A DNA stretch of 64,000 bases. It comes from Axinella damicornis (taxonomy: Eukaryota; Porifera; Demospongiae; Axinellida; Axinellidae). Under the pieces are notes generated by a model. The model was not told where the DNA came from. It saw nothing but the letters and a program-made list of their open reading frames with translations, and ran no database searches. Both the position numbers and the translations under genes were made by a program. The DNA is taken from assembly GCA_963931865.1 (NCBI GenBank), contig OZ007517.1, positions 1,672,900 through 1,736,899 of the forward strand, written 5' to 3'. Of this stretch, positions 47,691 to 59,489 are shown in pieces. Each line of letters begins with the position of its first letter. Within the stretch, counting starts at the first letter, position 1.

Positions 47691-48283
47691 GCGTGTGCGT
47701 GTGCGTGTGCGTGCGTGCGCGCGTGCGCGCGTGCACGCGTGCACACGTGTGCGTGTGTGCGTGCGTGTGCGTGCGTGTGCGTGCATGCGTGCATGCGTGT
47801 GCGCATGCACTTGTGTGTGGTGCATCTGTGTCTTGTGTATCTATCAGCTCATCTGCCTTGTCTTGCATTGAATCCCTCAGGTTCACTAGAGCTCCAATCT
47901 CTCCCTCGAGGAGCTGCTAGTGCTACATGTAGACGGGAGGTCCCACTCAGTCCAGTGCTGCCAAGTCCACCAGGTCAAAGACTGCCTCTGCTGAAAGAGA
48001 TGACAGCATGGAGGAAGATGGTGAGTGAGTGTGTGTGTGTGTGAGTGAGTGAGTGAGTGTGTGTGTGTGTATGTGTGAGTGAGTGAGTGTGTGTGTGAGT
48101 GTGAGGGAGTGAGTGTGTGTGTGTCTGTGTCTGCTTGTCTGCCTTTATTATTTTGTCAAATCCCTCAGGTTCATTGGAAGTACAGTCCCTCGAGGCGGTG
48201 CCCGTGCTACACGCACACGGGAAGGCCACACTCAGTCCAGTGCTGCCAAGTCCACCAGGTCAAAGACTGCCTCTGCTAAAAAT
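47134..48283 (+). CDS. Series of duplicated phase-1 exon-like cassettes
   Basis: Four cassettes lie at 47134-47271, 47426-47644 (a double unit), 47881-48020 and 48169-about 48283. The last is cut by the start of duplication copy B. Each begins after 'ccctcag' or similar with GTTCACT(A/G)GAGCT, and cassettes 1-3 end before gtgagtg. They encode Gly-Ser-Leu-Glu-Leu-Gln-Ser...'[12 protein letters not shown]'-type Ser/Lys/Arg-rich tails. Cassettes 1 and 2 are multiples of three (138 and 219 bases) and phase 1 at both ends. They can follow the Tigger tail exon, which itself ends '...KSTGSKEKDG' at a gtgagt donor at 45542. Cassette 3 is one base short, which breaks the frame. Real exons of a domesticated or duplicated tail, or relics, are both possible. 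Confidence 0.45.
47650..47815. repeat. TG / TGCG microsatellite
   Basis: A long (TG)n tract grades into TGCG and TGCA repeats within the intron after cassette 2. Similar GT tracts lie in the other introns (45555-45600, 46470-46570, 48022-48130). Poly Cys-Val and His-Thr frames are artefacts. Confidence 0.95.
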
Positions 48284-48957
48284 TGGCAATTTGGAAATTG
48301 GAAATTGGCACCATCCTCATGGCTAATAAAACTTGATTGAGCAGCCGACTGGAAATCTGCAAAGCATGATAAACATTCCTAAGTGTGATCAATATTCCTA
48401 AGCATGACTGACATGTACATACTTTGTGAGAATAGATCCCTCATTCAGAGCCTCGCGCTAATGCACTTGGCACTTACTTGCTCACATGACTGAGGAAGGT
48501 AGGGTTTTGCAACAAGAGCTTATCAGGGAAGGAGACTTAACTACGTATTCATGTTAACGGTAGGTTTTATTGATTCCATTTTTCTGTTGCTATGGCAACA
48601 GCAACCCATTGGTCACTATGCAGGTAGGCTGTATCTCAGATTTGAAGTAAATCAGATGTAACAGTTACTGGCTTCTCATTTTATTTTTTTTGGTGATTTT
48701 TGCACCGGAGGTTCCTCCAGTGCCAGTAGGAAAAAATGGGAGTGAATGGGGAGATCCTGAACTTGGAAAGGCCATAGCATAACTTGGACACTGTACATGT
48801 AATTTACTTAAAATCTGAGATGCAGCCAATTTGCATGGTGACCAATGGATACAAGGGGTTGTTGTTGCCATAGCAACAGAAATGTGGAATTCCACACACC
48901 AGTATGGTCTATTATTTGTGGCCAGCAGTGAACCCAAATAGATAAATGACCCCAGCA

Positions 48958-49480
48958 CAGGGGCGGATCCAGGGAAAAATTTAATGGGGGGGCTGACATC
49001 CAGCCATTACCAAAGGCATGATTAGAGGTGTGTAGTGTTGATGCAATCTGCGCAAAGCGCGGAAAAATGTTTTCACCGTCATTTTTCAGTTATCTAGATG
49101 AGCTCTCGCAGCACCTTCGTGCTTTTGCACCGCACTCACTGCTTTCTGGTTTCCGTGTCGTCTGTGAATGTCTCACTCTCGACGTGGAAAGATAGATTGC
49201 TAGCTGTACACGTGGTCTGAACTGTGAACCGTTTTCGTCCCCAGCACGAGTTGACTCTGTATCTGATTCATTCTGACTGTCACAAGCTGTTTACCATTGG
49301 AAAAAGTCCAGCATTGAGCTTCGTTTCAACTTGCTGCTGCTGTTTCCAACACTGTAAGTCGGGTCCACGTGTAAACAACGGGTGTGGTCAGAAGTGGAAA
49401 GGGGTGTGGGTGTGTGGGTGTGTGTGTGTGGGGGGGGGGGGGGGGGGGTCCCCCCTCCCCCCACCCTGGATCTGCCCCTG
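48958..49480. mobile_element. hAT-like MITE with long flanking direct repeat
   Basis: The ends CAGGGGCGGATCCAGGG and CCCTGGATCTGCCCCTG are inverted. A 29-base direct repeat (agcagtgaacccaaataga...) lies close to both ends, at 48924-48952 and 49482-49510. Copy A has this sequence once near 1450. An ordinary hAT insertion would leave only 8 bases. A long G tract lies at its right side (49431-49448). Confidence 0.75.
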
Positions 49481-50180
49481 TAGCAGTGAACCCAAATAGA
49501 TAAATGACCCTGAAGATTACCAGCACATACATCCTTTGCACCAGCCATTTGTAAATAGCGTGTTCTTTCCTCCATGCAAAATAATTGCCCAACAAGATCA
49601 AAACAGCTGTGTGCAGTTGCACTCGGGTGGGCATCTCATTGACGATTTCATCTACTCTAGCATGTAGCAAAATTATGAGCTCGAAGGGTACCCTAAACCT
49701 GTAGTGTGAGGAGTGCTGGTGTTGAGCATGTTTCCTAGGCAACAAATTTATGCTGAAATAGACTATCGGATTTCTCTAATGACCTTCTCAGAACATCATA
49801 ACAGTGTGGTCAGGGCTGCTAACACTGTAAGGTGCACCTGTGTACAGCAGATTGCGTAAAGTTGTGATTGTGTTTTTACAGGCAGCTTGCCATAGTCATA
49901 TTCATCTGAACAGTTCTCTTGTGAACTTCTTTATTCACTAATGAGTTAAAGAGCAGCAAGATGGCCTCAGTACATACAAGTAAAGAGAGTTTCCTAGGCA
50001 ACATATGCTGAAACAGATGACTACACTTCTCTAATGATGGTCTTAGAGCATCATAACAGTGTGGTCAGAGGTGCTAACACTGTAAGGCGCACCTGTGTAC
50101 AGCAGATTGCTTTGAACATTAAAGCTGTGATTATCTGGCTGTGAAGAAGCTTGCCATGGTTATATGAACAGTTCTCTTAT

Positions 50181-50790
50181 GGACTGGACTACTGGACTGA
50201 CAGTAACCATAGCAATATCCGGCTCTATTGTGATGTAGAAACCAGCTATACTACTCACTGACTTACTCAAAGCCAGCTCTTGAATACTGGCCTGCGCTTA
50301 AGCATCTGATAGGTCAAAGGTCACGTGCATATTTAATAAGCTTCAATGGCCAGGTGCTGTAAACAACAATGCTAGGGTGAGAAGCCTGGGTACAAGGCTA
50401 CCAGGTACGTTCTGTACATAGCTGTAGCTAGCTAGTAGCTTTACCAGCGATAGCGAAGACTTCTGCAGTCTGTCAGAGTGGAAAGGGACGAGAGAAGCCA
50501 ATTGACAATGTGCTGTCTGCTATAAACAGCCTCTATACTGACTCAGAAGGTAACATACGGCTGGCTTGCAAGATTAGGTCTGGTGCAGGAAACCAATTTG
50601 TCTTATAAAATTTGCACGTGACCTTTGACCCCAAGACTTGCACCTTCAAAGGACATGAAGGACGCCTGAGTGCAGGCCAGTACAAACCAGAGCTGGCTTT
50701 GAGTAAGTCAGTGAGTAGTATAGCCGGTTTTTTTACATCACAGTAGAGCCAGATATTTAAATTTTACTGTCGGTCCAGTAGTCCAGTCCA
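50181..50790. mobile_element. Older foldback element, copy B
   Basis: Counterpart of 2762-3394, with the same inverted 'ggactggactactggac' / 'gtagtccagtcc' ends and the same interior. Small deletions distinguish it. Confidence 0.65.
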
Positions 50791-50975
50791 GTGAATAGAG
50801 ACAGCCCATGTGTACGTGTGTAGGCATACATGGTATGGGGTTGACTAGTAGTTGTTACTTGGTACAGAGTATAAGCAATAATTAGGTATGTACATGTCAT
50901 TGATGATGTAACGGTATGAAACACTGGTGGTCATAGACAGCCCTGCTTTAGTTTGAACTGTTAGCAGCTCCTTAA

Positions 50976-51466
50976 CCCTTTATCTGCTATAGACGCATAG
51001 ATATGTTATGCAACTTTCAACTTGTGATGTCACTTCCGGCAATATCCTTGGGACTTAGGTTCTGCACCAGCAGAAAGGGCGGAACAGGGGGAGGTGGGCG
51101 GGTATCAGCACTCAGCTGAGATAACATGGCTGCTTCTGGGCATGGATGTAGCAAGCCTTTGGTTGGCACTAGGTGGGCCATTTCTGGTCTCCTTTGCACA
51201 AATGGGCTTAGAAAACCATCTTCTGGCCATGTAAGGCATCCATTTCTAGCAGTGAAGTTTTTTTTCTCTGTCTATACCAGCGGTCATTGCCCGAGAGCTA
51301 TGACTATCGAAAGCTTGTTAACAAGTGGGAGTGGTTAGAGTCACGAATCTGCACAGGACGGCTGCAATGGTACTTGAGTCAAGTTAGGAACTTCAAAATT
51401 AAACCCACGTGAAGTGGAAATATGGTACGTTTAAGGGATCCATGGGCTTTAAGTGACATTAATCAG
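50976..51466. mobile_element. TTAA-type (piggyBac-like) MITE, copy B site
   Basis: It is flanked by TTAA at 50972-50975 and 51467-51470. Copy A has a single TTAA at the matching empty site ('gttccttaacagatg' near 3600). The interior shares 'acttccggcaat', 'cagaaagggcgg' and 'cagggggaggtggg' with 4418-4922. It begins with CCCTTTA as that element does; the right end is more diverged. Confidence 0.8.
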
Positions 51467-51699
51467 TTAACAGATGTACTGACATACTAAGCCTATTAGC
51501 ACCACTGGAGGTCCAAAGTGCTAACCACGTGTTCAAAGGGAAGAACAAATATTTCTTCCTTGAAGAGTCCCAGGGCTGTTATCATTAACCAAGGGAAGGT
51601 CAGATATTCATTGCTTGTAGGAGCAAGAGTTGGTCCAGGGCTGCTGCATTGTGGCAATTATGGGGAACATGATGGATTAGTGGAAGTGGTTGAAACCTG

Positions 51700-51742
51700 G
51701 TGGTGGTGGTGGGGGTGGGGGAGAGGGAGTGGGGGTGGGGGT

Positions 51743-51777
<35 letters not shown>
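51700..51777. repeat. G-rich microsatellite
   Basis: GGT and GGGGGT repeats run into a long poly-G tract. Homologous to 3849-3903 in copy A but longer. Confidence 0.95.
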
Positions 51778-51795
51778 CTACTAGTATGGCACAGG

Positions 51796-52354
51796 CTAGT
51801 CTCGAACCAGACTTCCAACCCAAAGGGGGAGGGGGAGTCTATTACAGTTGTATACATAGCAATTTGCAGTCCGCAGAATTTCAGTGACATAAATCTGATT
51901 GGTTGATTGCTATGTAATTGGGTTGTGGCACTTCACAGTGGCTACAGTGGATTGCACTTCCATTCGAAAATTTGCGTATTCCGTAGATTTTTGCGGAAAC
52001 TGTGTTCTGCAAGTATGACGCTCACGCAAAGTGCCCACAACTTCAGGACTCCAGCGTGTTCCGGGCCGTGTCGTTTCCGTGAAGCTACACGCACAGGAAG
52101 TTCTTGCCACTAACTTTTAGTGTGATCACGGAATCCGCAAATGTTCGAACGGAAGTGCAATCCGCTGTAAGTGTGGAGACAGTGAATTGATAGTAACTCA
52201 ATTATTTATCTAGCACCTCCTTGAGAGCCACCAAATCACCTTTAATTGGCACTTAGGAATCCTCAAGCAAGCTGCAGCCCATAATGGCTTTCTGTATGCA
52301 ACTGTACCAGACTCTCCCTCCCCTTTGGGTATGGGAGTCTGGTACCGAGACTAG
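51796..52354. mobile_element. Inverted-repeat element containing a nested MITE
   Basis: The outer ends ctagtctcgaaccagact and agtctggtaccgagactag are inverted repeats of about 45 bases, extending through the (c)ccaaagggg block. A short direct repeat, cacagg, flanks it, and copy A has cacagg once at the empty site (about 3916). Inside it, 51934-52176 has its own inverted ends of about 45 bases (cagtggattgcacttccat / ggaagtgcaatccgctg). Confidence 0.75.
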
Positions 52355-53031
52355 ACACAGGCAGGCTAGTGTATGACCAGTTTGCCCACCTCTGTTAGGT
52401 CACTGCAAGATGGCTTCCTTGTAACATAATACTGGCACATCTGCACAATTGAATTAGAAGTGTAAGTGTGAAGAAAGCAAAGAGGAACTGAAGCTGAAAG
52501 GTGTGCAGTTACCATGCCATTGGTATAGTTGATGTTCAGCTGGTGTTGTTGACATGCAGCAGATGTGGGGTTGACATGAAGCAGATGTGGGGTCAAAATA
52601 CATTTTAATAACAAACTAGAAGTGCCCAGTAGAACACTTACCCCGTGCGCTGTTTTGCAGCAACACTCGATGTGCTGTCTTTGCTGCATGAATATTAATA
52701 GAAGTACCGATGGACAACATTTGGCCTACCTTGAAATCGAGGTGTGGTTTTGTTCGATAATTTGGACAGAGAGTGAAAACCTTGCTTTTCACAGCTCTTC
52801 ATCCAACTCTCGGTTGTGAAGAAGACTTATAGTGGTCCATCTAGGACTCACTTGAAAGTATTCACTGATTAAACAAGGGTAAATGGATATCACTGTGGGC
52901 CTCTATGGCAGTCTGTGTGATGATGTAACACTAATTGCTACCTTGCACTAATTGCTACCTTACACCTACCACTAATTACTAGCTTCCAACCTCCTCTGGG
53001 TCAGCAGTGTATGAGTCCACAGTCTCCCACT

Positions 53032-53604
53032 CAGTGGTGTAGGAAGCAAATCCAAAGTGGAGGGGCCATTCCCGCGTGAAGCGCGGAAATTTTTTTCTCT
53101 TTTTCTTTCAAGCGGCCAGGAAGCTCTGTATTGCGCCTCAGCCGGAAAATAGAAAGTGGAGAAGCCATTAGCAGCATATGGAAGTAGCTACCAACGTGTG
53201 TGCAAAGCACACACTTACTAGGGGGGTCTGGGGGCATGCCCCCCCCCCCCCCCCCCCAGAAAATTTTGCTCTTTTGAGGTGTTTTTTTTTTTTTTAGTCA
53301 TTTTTAGCAAAATATAAATATGAATAGCTGAACTGCATGTAAGGCCGCTCATTGCAGCTGGTTATTACGTTACAACTGTACAAAGAACTTGGCTTACTTC
53401 AGGATCCTGACAGTGACAGCTGCTGAGAAACTCAAACTAACACCTCGAAGGATACACGTGCGCACGCATCTAGAGCGCATGCATAATCCGTGCATATTAT
53501 TGAAGTATCTGCCGTTGCATTGTAAAGCGACTTAATTTTATTTTGGGGGGCCGAAAAGTGTAGCGGCCATGGCCGCTCCAGCCGCTGCGCTTCCTACGCC
53601 ACTG
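53032..53604. mobile_element. hAT-like MITE
   Basis: The ends CAGTGGTGTAGGAAGC and GCTTCCTACGCCACTG are inverted. The empty site is intact in copy A ('ctcccactgcttgcc' near 5058). The flanks ccact / ctact give a short imperfect duplication. The interior has a poly-C tract (53241-53257) beside 'ggggggtctgggggcatgcc', as seen in many non-autonomous hAT elements. Confidence 0.8.
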
Positions 53605-55828
53605 CTACTGCTTGCCATATATGGGGCTTTGTTTTGGTCCTGCTGCTCTGAGTTCCACAATTCAGGATATCGTCATTGAAACCCCACTGGAGATGCCAGT
53701 GGAAAAAATCTTGATTTGTATGGGGCTTCAATGGGGAAATCTGGGAGGCCATAACTCAGACACTGTACATCCAATTTACTTCAAATCTGAGATGCAGCAT
53801 GGCGACCAATGGGTTGTTGCCATAACAACAGAAACATGGAATTTCATTTTAACCACATAAGGTCTTGGATCCTGAATTGATGTTGATGCTGCCAGCACAA
53901 GCATTCTTGCTCCACGCATTTGTAAATAGCATGGTCTTTCCTCCATGCAAAACAATTCCGTAAATTGGCCAACAAGGCCGAAACAACTGCATGCAGTGTA
54001 CTCAGGCAGCATCCCTTTGATGATTTCGTGTACTCTAGTAGCATATTGCAAAACTTTACCACTGAGTATAAACTCAAAGTTGACTTGGAATATGCATATG
54101 CACAGGAATGCTTCGCGCACACGAACATAATTAGTAGGTGTGGCCTCATGTAGTAGGCTGGCCACGTGTAGTCAAAAGCTGTTGTAAGAAGATGGCAAAG
54201 CATACGTTAGGAAGAGTTCGCTGAAATAGTGCACGCTCCCACAAGTGCTGAAACTCATGGCGTGGTTAGCTCACTGTCTCTGACTATGAAGTGTAGTAAG
54301 AGTTTGAACTGCTGACTGTATCACACTAGCTCTGCCAACTCATCCGCAGTGGCCAAACGCAGGATGTACCATCGCACGTGCGTTAACCTTAACTGGTAAT
54401 TGCATTCCTAAGTATTGCCACATATATATATAAATATATATAGATATAGATATACAAACCCTAGCTGAGATCATGGCCTACGCGGACAGATAGTTGCCTC
54501 ATGCTAAGGTGCTCGGCAACAATACTTGTGGCAACAATACTTGTAGCGTGCAGAGTACATACATGGGCTGGTGTTGCAGGAAACAAAACAAGTTTCCTTG
54601 GCAACATAAGTATGCTAAAACATATGATCACACATTCCTCTATGAATAGTGGGTTCTCATAACAATGTGGTCAGTGGCCCCAAGACTGTAAGGTGCACCT
54701 GTGTCCAGCAGATTGCTTTGAACATTTGAACCGGAAAAGCTGTGTAAATGAAAATGATTGGTTTTTTACAGGCTGTATGGAGAAGCTTGCCATAGATATG
54801 TTACATGTGAACAGCTGTCCTGTGAACTTCTTTCTTCACTAACTAGTCAAAGGGCTGATTTCACTGTAGGATGGCCCCTGTGTAACATAATACTGGCACA
54901 GCTGAATTAGAAGTGTAAAAGAAAGCCATAGGAACTGCAGTTGAAAGGATTGCAGTTGCCATGCCACTTGACATGCAGCACCTATCAACACCACGTGGGG
55001 TCAAAGGACATTAATTAACAAATTATACACACCTGAAAACTTACTCCTGGTTCTTCACAACTCAATACAGATTGTTATACAGAATTTCTTATAAGATAAT
55101 TTCACTTGAGATCATGATGGTTCAACATTGCCAAACTTTCTTGAACCACTTTGAGCACTGTTCTTCTGCCGGCAGACCATGCAGTAATTTAACCACACAT
55201 AGCCTCCTTTCATCTCCCTTCAAGTCTTTTGATTTTAAGCAGCTACTATATAGCCTTCCATACTGCAAGTAGTGAAGTTAGAGCCTGGATATGAAGCGTA
55301 GCTACAATCTTGTGCAGTCAGGATCAAGTGTAGCTTCCTGCTTCATTTCGATCTGTTTTGTTTCGTTTCACTACAGCCCAATGGTAATCAGTGTTGATTA
55401 GCGCTTCACATCAGAGAGTTTCGGTTCTCATTTGAACAGCAGCAATGTGATGAATATGAAAAATTGGAGGTGACATTAACTTAAAATTTAAGTCTGTTCC
55501 TGAGTCTGCAGATGATACAGAGCACTTCACACCTCCAGATGAAAGTACAAAGTGGTAGCAAATCAGCAGATAGGTCTTATTCAGTTGCAGCTAATGGCAT
55601 CCAAAGTTCAACCAGGCCAGTACAGCTCCTGCAAGAAGAGTAATCCAAGGTACACACTGTACTATGAGTAGCGTTCGCGATGGAAGAGGATTCTCTACCG
55701 AACTCAACTCTTATTCAACAATGGAGAACGTGCAGTACAACAACTGAACAATATAGATATGCACGTGATACATATAATGAATAATTCATTACCTACTACT
55801 ACACACACATCCTATAGCAGTGAAAGAA

Positions 55829-56432
55829 ATAGAACACATACCCCGCGTGGAACGTCTACAGGATACAGTGCAGCTACAATCGACGTGACATCTCTGCTGA
55901 TATGCGCATCGAACCTCGCATCGAACAGGTGCTATCGCGTACTATACTGTGTTCGTGTATGGCCATATCCAAGGTGTGGGAGTGACCGCTTACCGTATAT
56001 ACAACAACCTGCATATTGTGAAGCTGAAGAGGTGGGGCCAAATGTTACGAATAATAGGAAATAGCTGGAAAAAACAGCCTAAACAATAGTCACAACGTCT
56101 GTGAAGTTCATAAATCGCGAGAAAATACTGTTTCCTAGCGGTCATCTCGAAGCATGAAGTTTCCAAATGATTACGTGTCCTGTTCTTGATGGGACTCTGA
56201 GGTCACGAAGAGGTGGAGCCAATGTTATGAATAGTTATGAAATAGCCAAAATACAGAGAAATGAAGCACCTTTGACTTCAGTCAGGTACACATAGAGCAG
56301 TTTTTTGCTATTTGCTATTGTTTGACTCCCTTTTGATGATTTATGAGGGTCTATGCGACGAGATTTCAAAATTGTTTTGCAGACAGACAAACCGATTGCT
56401 TAACCCCGCCACGCGCATGTGCGCGCGGGGTA
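55829..56432. mobile_element. Insertion ending in a TAACCCC hairpin
   Basis: About 600 bases interrupt sequence that is continuous in copy A at 15086-15096 (gaaagaataacagagg). The left end has taccccgcgtgg. The right end is preceded by a gacagacaaac tract and is itself a 31-base palindrome (taaccccgcc...gcggggtaa). Related to 13385-13470. Confidence 0.75.
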
Positions 56433-58348
56433 ATAACAGAGGAAGAGTACACACTGACCAGCATATGTGCACTATGTGCAAACAGCTTAGGAGAACTGTA
56501 TCAAAACCAAAGTTTCACCCATGCACAATGGGATACCAAAGCCAATTAAGGCTAGTGATACTTAGAGTTGCGAACATCCAGTATACAGCAAAACACAGTA
56601 CACAGGTTCAAGGAGGTGCTCAATAAGAGGATTATACCACATCGTTCCCAATTGGGTTGTGTATACTGATCATCACCTGCAAAACGCTGTATATTGACAC
56701 TATAGACAGTGTGCCTAAATCGGTGTGGTTACAAGCGGAAGTGTTGCCACAAGTGCTGGCATCAACATTGAGATGATGTCAGGTAGGGCAAAAAAGGGCT
56801 TTGTGAACGGCAAGTTTGTACAGCGACAGGATTGTGAGCTCGCAGTTGAACGCTACCGTGGGCCGCATCTAAAATCGCTACAGTACAAGACGTATTACTA
56901 CTAGCTTTACAACATACACAAGCCACTAAGCGATCCGGCTGGTAGTCCTGCAGGTAGGGAACCAACTAGAGGTCCATGTGTACATTACTGCTATTCTAGT
57001 GCCCTACAAAATGGTGGCGAGTATGCGGAAATCGTATACTTTCCCGTATAGTATACGGAGCTACGCCCACGAACACATGGTCTATATATAGTCACATGAA
57101 TCCACAGCTTGAACTGAGCATTGCCTGATAGGCACAATTGGTTCTAAATGGCTACATGTGGCTAAGTGGTTGCAGATGGAGACAGGATGTGCAGCCATTA
57201 GATGTGGCTGTAAAAGCACGGCAGGCACTGAGGACCAGGATGCTACAGCGTTATTTGTACCATTGGGGCTCACCTTCCATGTGAGAGTGACAGATCTTGA
57301 AGTAGACGATATAATACAGGAGCACCGGACCAGCAGAAGACGTGATGATATTCTGCCAGAAAGACTTGATGAGAGATGATGAAGAGCTAGAGGAGGTTAT
57401 AAAACATGAATTCGGTGAAGGTAGTGATCATGAATTAGAAACATAGCAGACTTATGTTGTTGTGTGTATCCATGTGTGCATGCTTAATCCTACTGCACTG
57501 AGAGTCCTCTGTATCAGGGTTATACAAGCTGGTGCCATTTCTATTAACCTTCATCCACAAATTTTAAACTTATCCTGCTAGTTCAGTAGACCCATAGCTA
57601 ACTGCTATAAGCACTAACAACCGTGTTCCAGCCCCTAGGAAGACGATATACCCCTGAACACCACACTTGACCTTACAAAGCTGAAGGTCAACATCAACAC
57701 ACTAAATTGCTAATTCCCTTCATGATCGCCGTCTTCGACCAAGATTAAGTAGCAACCATACTCCTACTTACCTCGAAATAGTGTAGCCCTACCCTTCGCC
57801 ATCTTCGAGGAGAGAACAAACATTGCTAGAACTACACAGTGTAAGAAACGCCATTTTCAGACAGGAAGTGACCTCACGCTGAAATTAAATTCCCGGATGT
57901 TTGCGCGTTGGCGATTGGACTGCAGAGGGAGTCTCGATCGTGGGAGTCGGGCAGCAACAGAAACGAGACTGAGCAACGCAACACCGAGCGACTTGTACTT
58001 TCGTAACTAGCTATACTCTGGCCCTCTGACAAGCGACTCTTCTCTATTGAATACCCACACTGTAATAATTGCGCATGCCGTGCATATGCATGCTAAGGTG
58101 TGCTAATAGCCACCTTTGCCCCAAGGCATTCTACGAGAGAAATTCAGCAGTCCATGTACACAATTATCTATCCTGTTGAGCGCATGGTGTGCTGGATCAG
58201 TGTGCAGCGTGTATAACAACAACTGGTTCAGTCAGTTCCTGTGTTGTGCATGTGTGTGCTGACTGCCCACATGGTTAATTGGAAGTACGCGGCCCCCCAC
58301 TAGGAACTGAGCATGCGCAGAAGCTCTAAACTGAAGCCTGCCGCGTAC

Positions 58349-58356
58349 TATAAAAA
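58349..58356 (+). promoter_or_regulatory. TATA box of FReD gene 1
   Basis: TATAAAAA lies 74 bases before the ATG at 58423. It is conserved in the truncated copy (about 17548) and, as TATAAATG, in FReD gene 2 (60490-60497). Confidence 0.7.
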
Positions 58357-58422
58357 TGCGAAACTGAGTGCATAGCCTGAACAACTGAACGTTTCGTGCG
58401 TGGTCAAAGAATTGTTTGCAAG

Positions 58423-59418
58423 ATGCACAAAATTATGGTACCGCTGGCAGTTCTGCTGATTGCAACATCGTCGCTGTTTGCTGTAGTGAACTCAAGACCG
58501 ACTACCGACGTAGAAGACAGCCCACACATTCGTCGCCGCAGATCTGGAGATCTTGGAGATATTTTTGCAGGAAGCAGTGGAATCTTAAACGACGAACGTA
58601 AGCTTCCTACATTGTCCTAACTACTTTTCTAGTGCCTATTTGCATCACCGCTAATGATTACTGAATTGGCATCACCACACGCTGGTACGATATGCCCTAC
58701 CACCTAATGACTTAGCTGTTTTTGTTTCTTCTATCCCCGTGCAGACATACCGTTAGAAACTTGCAAGGAGATCAAAGATTCGGGATTGAATACGAGCGGA
58801 GTGTACACGACCAACCTGGGAGACGGTAGTGGACAATTCACTGTGTTTTGCGACATGACGCTTCTTGGCGGGGGCTGGACTATCGTCCAACGTCGGATCG
58901 ACGATACGTTGGATTTTGAGAGGAACTGGAACGGTTACGTCCTTGGATTTGGAGATTTCAATAAGAACTTCTGGCTAGGTCTCGACAAGATAAAGCGCGT
59001 TACGGATATGGGGATACATGAAGTGTACATCGGCCTAGAAAACTTCTACACCTCTGGAGAGAAAACCGCTTGGGCGAGGTATTCCTACTTCAGTTTGGGG
59101 AGTGCTGCATCAGACTACCCGCTAACATTAGGCATTTTTGATGCCGCAAGTACCGCAGGGGACTCACTAACTTCCCACAGAGGCCAACCCTTTTCGACCA
59201 AAGATGAAGACAATGACTCGCATGCAACAGAGCACTGTGCACAGAAGTACAAGGGTGGTTGGTGGTACAAGAACTGTCACGATTCTAATCTGAACGGAAA
59301 GTGGTACGATAACGGCGTGTTGGCTAACCCAAGCATAAGTGACGGTATCATATGGGATGATTGGATTTCCGATACGTACTCACTCAAAACATCAGTCATT
59401 GCTGTTCGTCGTGCATAA
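58423..59418 (+). CDS. Secreted fibrinogen-related domain protein 1
   Basis: Two exons, 58423-58597 and 58745-59418, join in phase 1 to give 282 residues. The N-terminus is a hydrophobic signal peptide (MHKIMVPLAVLLIATSSLFA). It is followed by a short pro-segment with a furin-type Arg-Arg-Arg-Arg-Ser site. The rest is a fibrinogen C-terminal domain: 'TCKEIKDSGLNTSGVYT', 'GGGWTIVQRRIDDTLDFERN', 'FWLGLDKIKR', 'STKDEDND', 'CAQKYKGGWWYKNCHDSNLN'. Four cysteines can form the two usual disulphides. The Asp-Glu-Asp-Asn-Asp calcium site is kept. Family members (ficolins, tachylectin 5, angiopoietins) bind acetylated sugars or receptors outside the cell. This one has no collagen or coiled-coil part. 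A lectin role is inferred. Confidence 0.93.
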
Positions 59419-59480
59419 AAAAAATGTCGGACAGAATTAAGACTTAGTTAACTTTTGACATGTATGACTATAGGCCTACC

Positions 59481-59486
59481 AATAAA
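59481..59486 (+). terminator. Polyadenylation signal of FReD gene 1
   Basis: AATAAA lies 63 bases after the stop codon. The aligned position after FReD gene 2 (about 61605-61620) has no AATAAA. Confidence 0.65.
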
Positions 59487-59489
59487 TTT

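Larger units (their letters stand above)
48290..58458 (+). repeat. Segmental duplication, copy B
   Basis: This is the second copy of 812-17658. Compared with A it has insertions at 48958-49480, 50976-51466, 51796-52354, 53032-53604 and 55829-56432. It lacks the elements at 1767-2445, 4418-4922 and 15530-16084 and the two large copy-A-specific stretches. The right end continues uninterrupted into the complete FReD gene, so B probably preserves the ancestral junction. No further genes are seen between 48290 and 58400. Confidence 0.9.

Noticed and set aside
47296..48044. Cys-Val-rich and His-Thr-rich frames of up to 198 codons
   Set aside because: They are translations of TG/CA microsatellites. 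Only the short cassette parts have exon-like features.
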